Source: Holothuria scabra
Lineage: Eukaryota > Echinodermata > Holothuroidea > Aspidochirotida > Holothuriidae
Assembly (NCBI GenBank): GCA_037179385.1
Contig: CM074187.1
Coordinates: forward strand, 10,479,450 to 10,543,449
Direction: 5' to 3'
Length of the DNA stretch: 64,000 nucleotides
This document shows positions 1-11,349 of this stretch, one piece after another; the stretch's first letter is position 1, and each line of letters starts with the position of its first letter. The notes beneath the pieces were generated by a model. That model saw only the letters and a program-made list of their open reading frames with translations, was not told where the DNA came from and searched no databases. The translations under genes and the position numbers were made by a program.

Positions 1-497
1 TACACAAAATCTCAATTGCCGGGCACAGGCGGTCTTTGATTGAAAACAAAATTTTAAAAAAATGCAGAGAACCTCATATTGCAAAGCATGCACTGAGGAT
101 GCCCTGGTTAACATTAGATGATTAGGAACGTGTGTACACATCAGGCAGTTATGTCCTGAAGTAGTTAAGTGGGGCTGTGTCTGATAATGATGCACTCTAA
201 AAAATATTTAAACGATTTTGTTTAAAAATTAGGTTACTCACGAAAATGAGTATTTCTACTCGAAATAAGTGAGTACTTCAACTCAATTTGTGTAAAATTT
301 TGCACAAATTCAGCAATTTGTGTAAAATTTTGCACAAATTCAGTTGAAGTACTCACTTATTTCAAGTAGAAATACTCATTTTCGTGAGTATCCTAATTTT
401 TAAACAAAATCGTTTAAATATTTTTTAGAGTGTGAGTATTGGACAGTTGAGGGGGGGGGGGGGTGGAACTGTCTGGGGTGATAATACTTGACTTTAA
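1..497 (+). mobile_element. Family A TTAA element, interrupted by a palindromic element
   Basis: The sequence matches the other family A copies (GTCTTTGATTGAAAAC, AATGCAGAGAAC, CTGAAG ... GTGTCTGAT) up to about 192, then breaks into a palindrome at 193-432 and resumes to end in GGGGTGATAATACTTGAC and TTAA (494-497). The left end is off the window. The resumed part also holds a run of 13 G at 451-463. It has no coding capacity, like a MITE. Confidence 0.65.
193..432. mobile_element. 240-bp near-perfect palindromic (fold-back) element
   Basis: Left arm begins CACTCTAAAAAATATTTAAA and right arm ends TTTAAATATTTTTTAGAGTG; the arms are complementary almost throughout, with the centre near 312-313. 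The inside repeats ACTC/GAGT motifs (ACTCACGAAAATGAGTA, TACTCGAAATAAGTGAGTA). It sits inside a family A copy, so it is the younger insertion. The near-identity of the arms suggests recent origin or arm correction. It resembles a fold-back MITE; superfamily unknown. Confidence 0.8.
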
Positions 498-1289
498 GGT
501 AAAATAAAACATTTCAATTTCAAAGAATAACACAAGATCTTAGAAGCAATCTTCCATCTTCCGGTATAACATGATGTTTCGTAACTTTGATGTAACTAGA
601 AGTATAGTTGCATCAAAGTTACGTAATGTCATGTAAAACGGAAAGATTTCTCACAAGATCTTTTATGTTTTAACAAGGATTACATATCTTTAAACAAGTG
701 AAAGGGAAATGTTGCGTTTGAAATGCTCCAACATAGCATTAAAAGTAAATAGCTCTAGTCATTATTAAATCATTCGGTCTCAACTATATAAATCCTGGCA
801 ATAGCTTCATATCCTTAACAGAAGAGCTATGGAAGTTGCATCTTTTGAAAAGTTGAAAGTTTGGGTGAACAAACTGTTCTGAACAACAAAGAACTGAATA
901 TCTATCTGAGGAAAACTTGTTTCTTGAAAAGAACTGGCTACCATAGAGCCTTGTTTCTAATTATTTATCACTCTTTGTCGATAAATATTGGTTTTATAGG
1001 ATGAAATTCCCTTGTAAAACAAACGCAGTATTTCCCTTTAAGGTTTTAAGACATCTGATAAAACGTATATTCTTCTATTATAGATCCTCTAAATTTGCCA
1101 CTGGACTATTTCTATGTAATTTTGAACATTCAAATCAGTGCTTCAATTCGCTTGCTTTATACCTCAGATTTTAAGTGCATGCACAACCGCTTGCTAGTGT
1201 TGTTGATTAGACCATTTTCTTTGCCTTTTTTGCAGTTCATTCGTCACTGGCTGCAGCTCTACTGAACTACTGATAACATGTTTTTAGTG

Positions 1290-1480
1290 ACTGTATGCCG
1301 CCATTAGTGGGGTCCATCAGCCTCAAATCGTCTTTATTTTATATTAACATGAATTTCAAACCCTCATATTTAGTAAAATTGGAGAATTCAAGATACAAAT
1401 TAGTGTACAACCATCCATGAAAGAGGTAAGCAAGGATTTCGAAAGATTTAAAGGTGACGGACCCCACTTATTGCCGACTA
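1290..1480. mobile_element. Family E element (GGGGTCC termini)
   Basis: An inverted pair: GCCATTAGTGGGGTCCATCA at the left and GGTGACGGACCCCACTTATT at the right (GGGGTCC at 1309-1315, GGACCCC at 1459-1465). The middle (CAAACCCTCATATTTAG, GTACAACCATCCATGA) recurs near 42610-42760 and 11550-11733. Non-coding, MITE-like. Confidence 0.6.
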
Positions 1481-4162
1481 AAATCAGACCATCATTTGCT
1501 GTCCGGATTCGTGTATAGAGCGATACTCCTACGTGCAGTGACCTAGGAAGGGTCAGATACAAAGTGGCGTGAGAGAGAATGGCTTCTATTTTGCATCCCC
1601 CTCCCCCCTTGGTGTGGTTGTTGACCAATATGCCCAAGATATTCCCCGACTGCTGTACTAGAGGCGACGAGAGGGGAAGACTTGAACCTTATTTGAACTT
1701 AGAAGATACATAAACTACCTAACTACCTCTTTATCTGACACTGTATAAGACATGCGGTGTTGTTGTGTCATTAAACGGCTAACTATCTAACTAATGAATC
1801 CTAATTTTTTCAGAGCCATGTATTTTTGTATTGGTGTTGCACTCCAAGGCCTCACAGAACACCGGTCACCATAAGCCACGGCCCCTCTTTCCACATACGT
1901 GGATCCACCAGAACGTAACCACTTGGTAAGGAACTATCATCAACCAATCAATCAACCAAGCAATCATTCAACCAATCAATTGATACTTGAAATTTACCTT
2001 TATTAACTTTCATTCTCTTTGCATTTACGCACCACTGCAATTTCATTTCAAAATATTGATGTTATTGCGTGATTTTCGGATTAAGTGCAACCTAGGTAGC
2101 ATCCGCATTTAATAAATTACGAACTAATATTTCTTCCCCAGATAAAACCAATTCGAACTTTAAAGCATTTGTTGAACCAGAACTCTTTCAAGGTAAAACA
2201 TGGCGTTTCGGCTACTTCAGTTAGTACTGAAAATGCGCAGGAGTAACAGAAGTCTGCCAGACTGGCAAAAGTAGAGTGTGCCCTCAACTGGTAGTCGCGC
2301 TAAAATATAGGTCACTCAAAAGCGATGAACCAATAGCTTTATGCTGACCTTTGACATGGCACGCCATAAACTAGGGGTTTTTCCCACTTTATTCTTTGGT
2401 TTGCTCCGGATGATTATGTCTTTGAGAATGAGTCTGTTTGTTATTGTTCCAAACTTCCGTTAGCTTTACGAACTAATAACTCACTGTTGCTATCAACAAT
2501 ATATTAAAAGTACGTCACTTAAACTAGATGTGACACAAAGAAATATTATATAATGAATTATATCATTCCTTTCTAAAACAAAATATCTTTCGTATAGGTC
2601 ACATGTTGATGAGAAGTTGGTGTTGAATTAGATAAAAAATGCCACATACATTTTTGCTACTAGGTGAATAACTTTGCATCAATTTTAAACTGATTAACTG
2701 TCCCTCTTACTCATCATTTTAAGTTTCAGAATAGCCCCGACCCATTTTAATAACCCCTCCTATTTGAATAATATAAGGTGCACAATCCCCTTTATGCATT
2801 AAACACCAAAATCACAAGAGTTAACAACCATATGAAAGTGTTGCAGTACAAGGCCGCATAGATGGAAAACCAAAATGTGGACATTTTTCAGTGGGATATG
2901 ACTTATTCGATTGAATGCCAGGGCGTAAAATTTGCTTCTACGTCATTGTCGAAGTGCCTATAGGGAAACATATATGTAAGAAAAATTGAAGCACCATCAG
3001 AACCAATTTGACGAAATAGCCAACTGCGAACACCCTGCCTCCCCGGGGAACGAAGGAGCGAAGCCTTGTATTCCAGTGGACCGTGCACAGGGCAAAGGTG
3101 TTAAATAGGATCTGGATTGTATTGCGAGCTGCTTTTTGTGATTTTCATAATTGTTTTTCTGACGCAGTTGTCACTTTAATACAACGTGGGGAGTATATTT
3201 CAATGTAGGCTGATTCCTTCTGACAGTTTGTGTTGCAGCTGTATCGGCGCAGAAACCCCTCTGTAGACATTAGCGAGTTGATCATTTTCTATCGGGTGTT
3301 TGAAACGTTACCTTAGGAGAACACAACAGAACTTTTCGAAAACGCTACTCATATTTCTTTGACTAAAATAAAGTAATGGCTTGCAACGGTTAATTTCAGG
3401 TTTCACACTTCGTAAATCATTCATGTGTGCTTCGTCATAGTTGAGGTTGTTGTCTGCGAGCTAAGGATGGAATAATGAGCCAGCTTTCAGTGGCTGTGAG
3501 AAAACGAAAACAAATGTCGCTTTATGTTTGAAAGTAAGCTCCTAGATAAACCAGACTTTGTCTAACTAGTTGCTCATTAGAACTGTCTTCCGTTATCTTT
3601 TTTTTTTTTTTTTTTTTTTTATAAAAACACAGACTCAAACGGCGTCATGGAAATCACAAGTCCCCAAGTTCATCTGCATGCCGAAGGGACTCGGAAGATA
3701 AAGCTACACGCCCTCTATTATACGGTTAGAGCCATAACTTTGATGGGGTATAAATCACATTTACGTTGAAATTAGTAATCACTCCTTTTTATTCCCTGTT
3801 TAATTCTTTAAAAGGGTATCTTTTACGTTTCGGAACAACATAAAACTGTGGATAAACCAAAGAACTACCCTATATACATTTAGTAACCCAGGAGTGAACT
3901 TGGTTAAAATGTTCATTCCCGAATTAAAGGGATTTTGGGGAAGTTGTAACATAAAAGAAGATTTTACAACTTGAGAACATAACTGTAAATTTAGAACGAA
4001 GTGTTCACTATTTTTTAAAAGAGGGAGCAAAACTAATTTGATAACACCCGAAGTAAAGAACTTCAGTTAGACTGATGATATTTATATTTATACTTTTTTT
4101 AAATAGTTTATTTCTTTGTCTTGTGTATATGAAATGTAGTTCTTATGAGAGCAAGCAAAGGG
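1466..4162. other. Gene-free intergenic DNA
   Basis: No coding region recognised. It holds the CAATCAAC repeat, a short GC-richer patch near 3030-3090 (GCCTCCCCGGGGAACGAAGG) that looks like part of a repeat, and a run of 23 T at 3598-3620. The remainder is AT-rich sequence that I cannot assign. Confidence 0.5.
1941..1984. repeat. CAATCAAC-type short tandem repeat
   Basis: About 44 bp of overlapping CAACCAATCAATC units. On the minus strand it reads as TGATTGATTGG and related forms, which includes the PBX-HOX consensus TGATTGAT. Being 3' of a Hox gene makes this worth a note, but it is low-complexity sequence and binding is untested. Confidence 0.6.
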
Positions 4163-4435
4163 TTAAAGTTTACCTCAAATCAAAAAATCTAAAAATATAT
4201 TCTAAAGAGCAAGAAAAATAAATTCCAACAGCCCAATTCCTATGTTCATAGGACATTCCTGAGCTGAGATATGAAAATGTTAAAGTTTGTTCACTTTAAA
4301 CGAATTGGCCAATTGCGCAATAGTTTGTGACTTTCTTGTTGTACAACTCACGTTACCTGCTTTGTTTCCCTTTAAATTTTAAAATGTTTTATGACCTTGA
4401 ACACTTCCTGTTTGCTTACACGTCTCTTCCAGATA
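4163..4435 (+). mobile_element. Family C element, 5' half only
   Basis: Starts TTAAAGTTTACCTCAAATC and matches the left half of the complete copy at 48490-49027, including GACTTTCTTGTTGTACAACT, ACCTGCTTTGTTTCC and ATGACCTTGAACACTTCCTG. It stops near 4435 without the right half. Confidence 0.65.
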
Positions 4436-4551
4436 TTAAGCATAAGAACTTGCTTTTGTTTTGCATTAAGCTCAATCGACATGTAGGCTAAGTAAATCAT
4501 TTCTCTTTTGTAAAATACGTTTAATTGTTTGAGTATGATTTCAATAGGAGT

Positions 4552-4940
4552 GTTAGGGTGCTTTTACACTTGATCCGGATCTGATCGCCTGATGTTATCA
4601 GCGTATCGCATTACGTGTATGGCTTGATCCTGGTGCATTTACACTTGTCTCGTACTCTGATCCTCCTCTGTGCTATAAGCGGAAGTCGCTCCAAATGAAT
4701 TAAGAAATACAGGCACATGCGGGTGCGCACCAAAGTGTAAACAAAAATAGACCATGTACATGTACCATGCACACCGTACCTTACCTCACCGTTGATCCGG
4801 CGAGCATTTACACTACAGATTTGATCGCCTGCGCGGGGTACGATCCTCCCCCCTTACTAGGATCAAAATCGGGGGATCAGATCCGGATCTGATCTGCATT
4901 TACACTACAAATTTGATCCCGAGCAGTGGTATACACCTTA
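4552..4940. mobile_element. Family L element with iterated GATC and ATTTACACT motifs
   Basis: Ends are imperfectly inverted (AGGGTGCTTTTACAC and, on the other strand, AAGGTGTATACCAC). GCATTTACACT occurs three times and GATCCGGATCTGATC twice, near both ends (from 4572 and from 4879). No coding capacity. Probably a MITE with repeated subterminal transposase-binding-like motifs; superfamily unknown. Confidence 0.55.
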
Positions 4941-6459
4941 GTTGAACGAAGAATGTGACTAAATAATTTTCTACACATCACTGACAATTTTATGGGAGAT
5001 ATTATTCCACATCTCCCGTCTTCTTCATTTCATGCTGTAACCCATCACAGACTGACAGAAGGGAAGGCATACTTTAGTGTTCTGATTTTTGATATCCATG
5101 CTGAACAACTCGTTAGTGTACATTTCGAATTCGATATAAGTTCAGATGTACAGCAAGGTCAGTAGCCTACTGAAAGAGGGTTAGTAACTAATAGGGGGGA
5201 TTACCTTAAAATGTAAAAGAATGAAAATCTACCGAAAGAATTTACTACAGATACCACTCTCTATTTCGAGAGACATTCTATAGACCGTCAAGCGACGTTT
5301 TCACTCTTCACTTCACACCGAGTGAAATTGCAGTAGATCCCCACTCTATTATCTTGAAGAGGTCACTTTAGGCTTTCGTAAAAGACTAAATTCCCCTCGT
5401 ATACATTTAGAGAGTAAGGGGAAGACGTACGCTAAAGAGCATCAGACTGATTGTATGTGTATATTTTGCTCTTCTAAAGCAGGTGTAAAAAGTTTTCAGT
5501 GTTGGCTTCGTCCCCTCTCCTCTAGGCTACGAGTTTGTGAATACCATAATATCCTTTCGTTGATATAACTGAAGCGCAAAAATGTAGGATGCAGACAATG
5601 ATTAAAAAACATCAAAGCAAACATCTATGTGTCACTTCTTACTCCCTTTAATTCATGTCCTGTAACCATGCAAATTTTTCAAGAAAAAATTACATCCAAG
5701 AAATTTTGACCTCCTATTCGTTCCTGCTTTCCTCGATGTTACTGATTTCCTCTGCTAGGCATACAGGCCTACACAGTAGGCCTATACAGTACGACGTAAA
5801 AGGTGTTGCAACACTGAAAAATATTACACCAGTGAGGTAGAATTGTATTCATACCATCATACATAAAGTATGTCTCATTATCTCCTTTACGAGTTGTTAA
5901 GACAGTAAGATGTCTGAAAAACATCGAGAGAGGGCGCCAATATGTCTGGATCAGATGGGGTACATTGTGGGGTTTTTTAACATAGATCACTTTGATCGTC
6001 ATGGATAAATGGGCATATCCCTATAACCGTTATACTGATATGAAACGTATATCATTTTTATTAGAAAGTTTGAAAGACCCAACGAGAAAGTTCCTTACCT
6101 CGACTTGTGTACCAGCCAAGCCAATTTGAGCGACTGAGGAACGTACATTTTTTATTGTATTAATGAAGTCTACTTCACACATATTACATATGCAACGAGG
6201 GTGTGCATGGAATGTTTTTTGAACAACCAAATTCAGAAATGGTTACAGTGTTGTGCAGAGGCCCGAAAAACATGGAAAAGGACTATTTTTTAGGTATTGC
6301 TTGACGTCAAAACAATTGGTCAGAATGAGTCCAGGCAGCTGGGAGAACTCCTTATCTTATGTCACTGCTTGCATGGAAGGTGGTCTTGGTCCTCTGGAGG
6401 ACATGTTCAGTACTCATGGAGGGAAATTAAAAGAAAGGTATAAGGGCAGGTACGGTTTT
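4941..6459. other. Gene-free intergenic DNA
   Basis: No gene recognised. Around 5255-5420 there are CACTCT/GAGTGAAA motifs (TTTCACTCTTCACTTCACAC) that may be a decayed family D copy. A short repeated CTACACAGTAGGCCTA is seen near 5770. Confidence 0.4.
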
Positions 6460-6985
6460 TAATATTTTAGAGGGTACTTTTTCCAAGGATTCTGGTGAAA
6501 TTTGCATTGAAATCCGATGTGTGGTTCTCAAGATATCAGCACGTAAAGTTTTAGTCTGATTTTCAGCAAAGAATGAACTTGGAGCAAGCTTAAATGACAT
6601 CGCATCCTCCCATTAATGGGCTGTCTTTTGTTTTTCTTTAAACTTTAAAGACTGTTTTCTCCTTACCAATCGTACCTTATTAGAATGTGAAAGTGGCACC
6701 AGAACTCTATAATCTTTGCATTCCCTACAGGTCATATTCGAATCACCTTCAAGGTCAAAACAACAGCCTTAAAAACAAAGAGAAACAGGCATTCTTTGCC
6801 AATGGGAAGGAGTGATAAAATCTCAGCTGCCCTCAAATTACTTTGGGAACACAAATCTATTAACTTCATTTACTGGAATCTCAAGGAATATATGTCCGAT
6901 GAAAGTTTTACCACACTGTGTAGATGTGATTCTTCTTTTACATATGAAAATAAAATTTTTGCTTAAACTTCTTCTTAAAAAAAGC
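6460..6985 (+). mobile_element. Family F repeat copy
   Basis: Matches, in opposite orientation, the sequence at 38845-39362. Shared blocks include GAAATTTGCATTGAAATCCG, ATGTGTGGTTCTCAAGATAT, GCACGTAAAGTTT, CCCATTAATGGGCTGTCTTT and GCTTAAACTTCTTCTT. Length is about 520 bp with no coding capacity. Termini are not clear. Confidence 0.65.
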
Positions 6986-7309
6986 GCAAACTTGAACGAC
7001 GTGTCTTTGTATTTATATAATGGATGCGAATGCTATAGGTGTATGTTGTGACAAGTAGAATTATGACAAGCAACTTTTCATAACGCAGTTGTTTGACATA
7101 GATGTATTGTTGCCACGTTTGTACCACCGATTCGGGAAACAAAAAATGAGGGCGACATTGAAAGTGGCTATAACAGTTAAATGATAAAAGTTGACAACAC
7201 CAGCAAACTGTACGGTAGTTGATAAGCGCCGCGTTAGCATACCTAATGGCATGCATGTATAATACAGGGAAGCATCATTTAATGAAGTACTATGCAAACA
7301 CAAAACTGA

Positions 7310-7632
7310 GCGAACTGAGTCACTCTTTGATAAGGTGAAGAGTTAGAGTGATAATTCACTCAAAGAAGAATGAAATGCACTTCAAAAAGAGTGAAATTCC
7401 CTCTAAAAGAGCCAAATTCTACTCTTGATGGACTGCCTACAGTGATCACTCTTAAAAAGAGTGATCATTGCAGGCACTTGTGGAAAAGTGAATTTTCGCT
7501 CTTCTTGTTGTGAATTTTACTCTTCTTGAAGTGGATTTCTCTCTCTTGGGAGTGACTTAACACTCTAATGAAGTGAATTCACACTTTTCACCGTATTAGA
7601 GAGTGATCAAGTTCACTCTTTTGATTGAATAG
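7310..7632. mobile_element. Family D fold-back element (iterated GAGTG/CACTC)
   Basis: The outer 50 bp at each end are imperfectly inverted (CACTCTTTGATAAGGTGAAG against the complement of CACTTTTCACCGTATTAGAG). The centre is the short palindrome ATCACTCTTAAAAAGAGTGA near 7445. Ten or so CACTC/GAGTG motifs are spread through the element. Similar copies are at 27575-27860 and 51968-52287. Non-coding. Confidence 0.7.
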
Positions 7633-7941
7633 TGTTATAATTAAGGTATGATTAAGGTATAATTCTCATTTATAAGCATAGATTTTTATATTCTATTTAT
7701 AAAGTGATTCTCATTTGCTCAATGTGAGTTATGTTAGGTCTTAGCTGAACTTCAATTGGTTTTCCTATACCTGGTTTGCCTCCAAAAGGCATGGGAAAAA
7801 GTGAAAAACTTTGTTATAATGCCATGCTATCGATAATAAGAAAATAATTTCCATTGGTCAGTGATTATCAATAATTAAATTTAGTAAGAATTCTCATATA
7901 CTTCCACCCACCTCTCTCCTTATTAAAAGTACACTTTTATA

Positions 7942-7984
7942 AAAAAAAAAAAAGAAAAAAAGAGAGAAGAAGAAGAAGAAGAAC
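7942..7984 (+). repeat. A-rich tract running into (AGA)n microsatellite
   Basis: A run of A, then AGAGAGAAGAAGAAGAAGAAG. Simple sequence. Confidence 0.8.
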
Positions 7985-8692
7985 GGCAGAGTAAAGTCCT
8001 GTGTGTATATTGTCGCTACCGCATATGTGAGTATAGTCGTAGCAAGATGGCTGTCTGCTATGATTTTGTGTGTGAAAGTTTGGACTTGCTCAAGTAGTTC
8101 AGATTAACAGATTTGCAAGAAACTTGAAATATTTTCGAAATAATGAAATGCAATGTCAAAATCACTACATGTTTTGCAGGTATATGATATTGCTTCTCAT
8201 TCAAGTTTAGATTTTCCTTAACATTTTACAGTTTCTAATCACTCTAATTATAGCTTCACGGCGGCCATCTTGGTGCTCTTTCTTTTTTTGTTAGAACGGT
8301 GGCAACATATCTTTCTATATGATCCTCTGCCCATGTGCACTGGAAGCCCGTGCATATGTTACAATGTTATTGCTTTTGAAAGCAGCTTTGAAATTCAGTA
8401 CTAGAACAGGTAATATTAGAACCGGTTGTATGGACTGACCCAAACTGAAATTTAGATGATTTTATGTGACCATTCTTGTAACTTTAAGCCAATTTAGACC
8501 AACAAATACATTGTTTTGGTATTTGGTTTTTGTGAGCCTTACTTCCATAATAACCGCAGCTTACAGGCTGGCCAATTCCTATTCGGGGACCTCCCATTCT
8601 GGGCCAAGTCTAGTAATATGGACTCGAGTTTGAATTTGGGCCCAAATCTATTGCAAGGGTACACATCTTTCTCCCCACACTCATAAGTATTG

Positions 8693-8810
8693 ATCTCTTC
8701 TCGGCCTTTTGGCTTCAAGTGTCGTCTTTTAGTGGACGTAATAGCTTCTTCAGGAAGCAGCGAAAAGTTTGGTTTCGCCGAATGGCCCTTTGCCAGAGGG
8801 CCGGGAGGAC
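8693..8810 (+). mobile_element. U2-snRNA-headed SINE-like element, internally deleted
   Basis: Begins ATCTCTTCTCGGCCTTTTGG, matching the 5' end of U2 snRNA (ATCGCTTCTCGGCCTTTTGG). It then passes straight into a body shared with the copy at 52654-52853: AGTGGACGTAATAGCTTCTT, GGAAGCAG, GTTTGGTTTCGCCGAATGGC and CCTTTGCCAGAGGGCCGGGA. The body has a hairpin GGCCCT-ttgccag-AGGGCC. Compared with the longer copy, about 80 bp between head and body are missing, with TCAAGTGT at the join. Not a functional U2 gene: the branch-recognition region, Sm site and 3' stem-loops are absent. Confidence 0.7.
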
Positions 8811-9532
8811 ATGATATATTATATTTCGGTAACATATTTTCCCGTACGTTACATATGAAAAGAAGAAGTGGATAGCTAAATAAATTTGGGAGCCCTTCTT
8901 CTTTTAAGGCCTGTGTACACAATGTGATTTACCCTTGCATCTGTCGGATGAGTATGACGCACGAGTCAATAAGTTCCTATCATCGCAACGCTAGTTTTGC
9001 AATATTCCTCAGGATACACTACGCTGAAATTTATCGAGTCCATCCTTCAGTTTCTCGGCATAGAGAGATCTCCTGAGGAAGTCGAACTTTGATATACCAA
9101 GACAATGTGCCACTTGCTTACGTGTTTTGAAGCCAATTGACGAAATAATGAGTCCAGTTTTTTAGAGAGCGATATTCGTATGCTGTAATATTTGTTGATT
9201 GAATTCTTGACGTTTTAAATGTTTGAGTCTTATCCCATGGTATTGAAATTCATAACCACTAAGTTCATTTTAAATACTTGGAAAACATTGGGCCACAAAG
9301 CTGTGTGTTGACTGAAGGCATCAGTGATCAGGAAGACTAGCGTTTGACTCCCTTCACGACCGCATTTGTTTTTAATTTATCATAATAGCTTTTATGCCCC
9401 CATTAATCCCCACCCCTTAGAACTTCCACAGAAAATTAAACGGAAGCTAAATTTTAGCGCGCTTGGCGAACTGTCTGAACAGTTGAGTCTCTTTGCTGTT
9501 TGTAAATTATTTTCTTTCATGTCGTGTTCAGT
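8811..9532. other. Gene-free intergenic DNA
   Basis: No gene and no repeat family recognised. AAGGCCTGTGTACACAATGT near 8906 slightly resembles the termini of the element at 28799-29204. Confidence 0.4.
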
Positions 9533-10110
9533 TTAAGTGAACCTCAAGTCTAAAATTTCAAACGAAAACCCATAAAAGAGCATGGAAAAATGAATTCCAA
9601 CAATTCAGCTCCCATCTTTATATGATATGATATTCTTGAGCCGAGATATAAAATGTTGAAGTTTATTCAAAATTAAAATAGTAAATTGCGCAATAATTTG
9701 TGATATCATTGTTTTACCACTCAAATTACAGCCTTTGCATTTCTTTTTTTTCTGAAAATTACTGCACCTTGTGCCAATATGCGATAGCATTTTTAATCTT
9801 ATAGGATGATGTATGTAATTAATTATGCATTTTCTCTACAACATGCTAGGCCCAGCAACAAACAGGAAGCGTTCAAGGTCATAAAAAATATTTTTATTGC
9901 AAACGAAAACGAAGCAGGTAATGTGAGTTATACAACAAGAAATTCATAAATTATCGTTCAATGGACTACTTTGTTTTCAGTAAAAAAAAATCAACTTTTA
10001 TATCTCAACAATGGGACGAGCAATGACAATGGGAGCTAGATGATTAAGATTCATTTTGCAACTGGTTAAATAAATATTTTTTAAAATTCTACACTTAAGA
10101 TACACTTTAA
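9533..10110. mobile_element. Family C element, full length
   Basis: Bounded by TTAA at 9533-9536 and 10107-10110 with inverted termini (TTAAGTGAACCTCAAGTC, and TTAAAGTGTATCTTAAGTG on the other strand). Inner inverted pairs are seen, such as CCGAGATATAAAATGTTGAA and its counterpart near 9995, and AGGAAGCGTTCAAGGTCATA near 9865. Length 578 bp, non-coding. Confidence 0.7.
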
Positions 10111-10680
10111 AGTTTCTCCACCTGACATTACAACCCTTTTACAGTCTGTTATCTCTCCATAAATGCAAAATTCAACATGTGTTTCAAACGTTTGCTGCCA
10201 CACCCAGTTCTACAGACCATCATAAAACAAAAAAACCTAAACTGCTAAAATGAATGAATTGTGAATGAATAGTGAATGAAAAGTGCTTACAAGTTGGTAA
10301 GGATAATATATTTTTAATTATTAGTTACATTTTGCTTTGTTTCACAAAATACTTTCTTGTTATAGACATTCAATTTTAAAAAGCCCATACTATGCAGCAA
10401 TAATGGGCAAAATCCTTTCCTTATTTGAAAAGTCGACGGAACGCCTAAAGGGCGTATCGTTGAGAACCGCACCCAACAAGCCACATCAGGAAATGATTTT
10501 ATGGAAATGTTGGTTAATCCTTTCTTTGAGAAGTGACCTTAATTATAACAGTTCGAGGTAGTCTATGATCAGTCTGAAGACATTCTGATTTTAGTTACAC
10601 TTACGGGATACGAGAAATTCCATTTCAAGCCCTAATTTTGCTTACGGCGATAACCAGTAAGGTGGACCTCCCCCTAGCCT

Positions 10681-10795
10681 GCGTAGCGCCTCTGTGGCTG
10701 CAGCCCCCCCCCCCCCTTAGGCTGCCGCCCCTCAGAGTTAAATTTTTCGTAGCGATGAGCTGGACGGAAAAAACCGTTCGCCCCGCGGGCTAACC
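10681..10795 (+). repeat. Family I GC-rich repeat
   Basis: GCGTAGCGCCTCTGTGGCTG, a run of 13 C (10704-10716), CTTAGGCTGCCGCCC, then TTTTTCGTAGCGATGAGCTG and ACGGAAAAAACCG and CCCCGCGGGC. The same ordered blocks occur at 37237-37337 and, in part, at 38473-38536. The TTTTTCG/CGAAAAA pair can form a hairpin. Possibly SINE-derived; class unknown. Confidence 0.6.
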
Positions 10796-10902
10796 TCCCC
10801 TTGACAGATCCACAATTAACTATGTTTTTTTCATTTTCCTGTCAAATAGCATACCTCCTAAACGCCTAATGCTTACATTCAGCATTGTATCAAACAAGTA
10901 CT

Positions 10903-11178
10903 TTAAAGGTCAAGAGCAGTCCCCAAACTTATTTTGAAGCAACACCTCAACCTCACAATTTTCCTCTCATTTTTCTTCAAAGTATCCTTGATCATATTTT
11001 TTAACTTCAATTTTGCGAATACAATGTAAAACATGCAGTTACTTTAAGTAATTTTCACATTTGAAAAGAAATTTTTGTCACATCACTTTCAACAGCCAAT
11101 CCGGACAGTCTATCAACAACCAATCAGGACATTCTACTACTCTATACTTCAAGTTGAAGTGACTGCTCTTGCTTTTAA
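10903..11178. mobile_element. Family M TTAA element
   Basis: Bounded by TTAA (10903-10906 and 11175-11178) with inverted ends TTAAAGGTCAAGAGCAGTC and, on the other strand, TTAAAAGCAAGAGCAGTCAC. Length 276 bp, non-coding. A diverged partial relative may lie at 44430-44606. Confidence 0.7.
11090..11137 (+). repeat. Two 24-bp tandem units
   Basis: CAACAGCCAATCCGGACAGT-CTAT followed by CAACAACCAATCAGGACATT-CTAC: two adjacent 24-bp units differing at a few bases, within the family M element. Each has a CCAATC box. Confidence 0.75.
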
Positions 11179-11349
11179 AATACGCCTTCGGCAAACAGGA
11201 AAACTCCATATTCCCTTTTACCAAATAGATATTACAAAGGATTGCGGGGTAGAATGTAAATGTGCATTTTCTTTTGCTACCATAAAAGGTCAAATATTGA
11301 CAAAAATATGTCTCCTATTCCACAATCTTTCATAATCGCTATTTGGAAA

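Noticed and set aside
8693..8810. A functional U2 snRNA gene
   Set aside because: Only the 5' end matches; the branch-recognition region, Sm site and 3' stem-loops are missing, and the rest is a repeat body.
8539..8922. 127-codon minus-strand open frame
   Set aside because: It overlaps the U2-headed SINE-like element antisense and has no protein signature.
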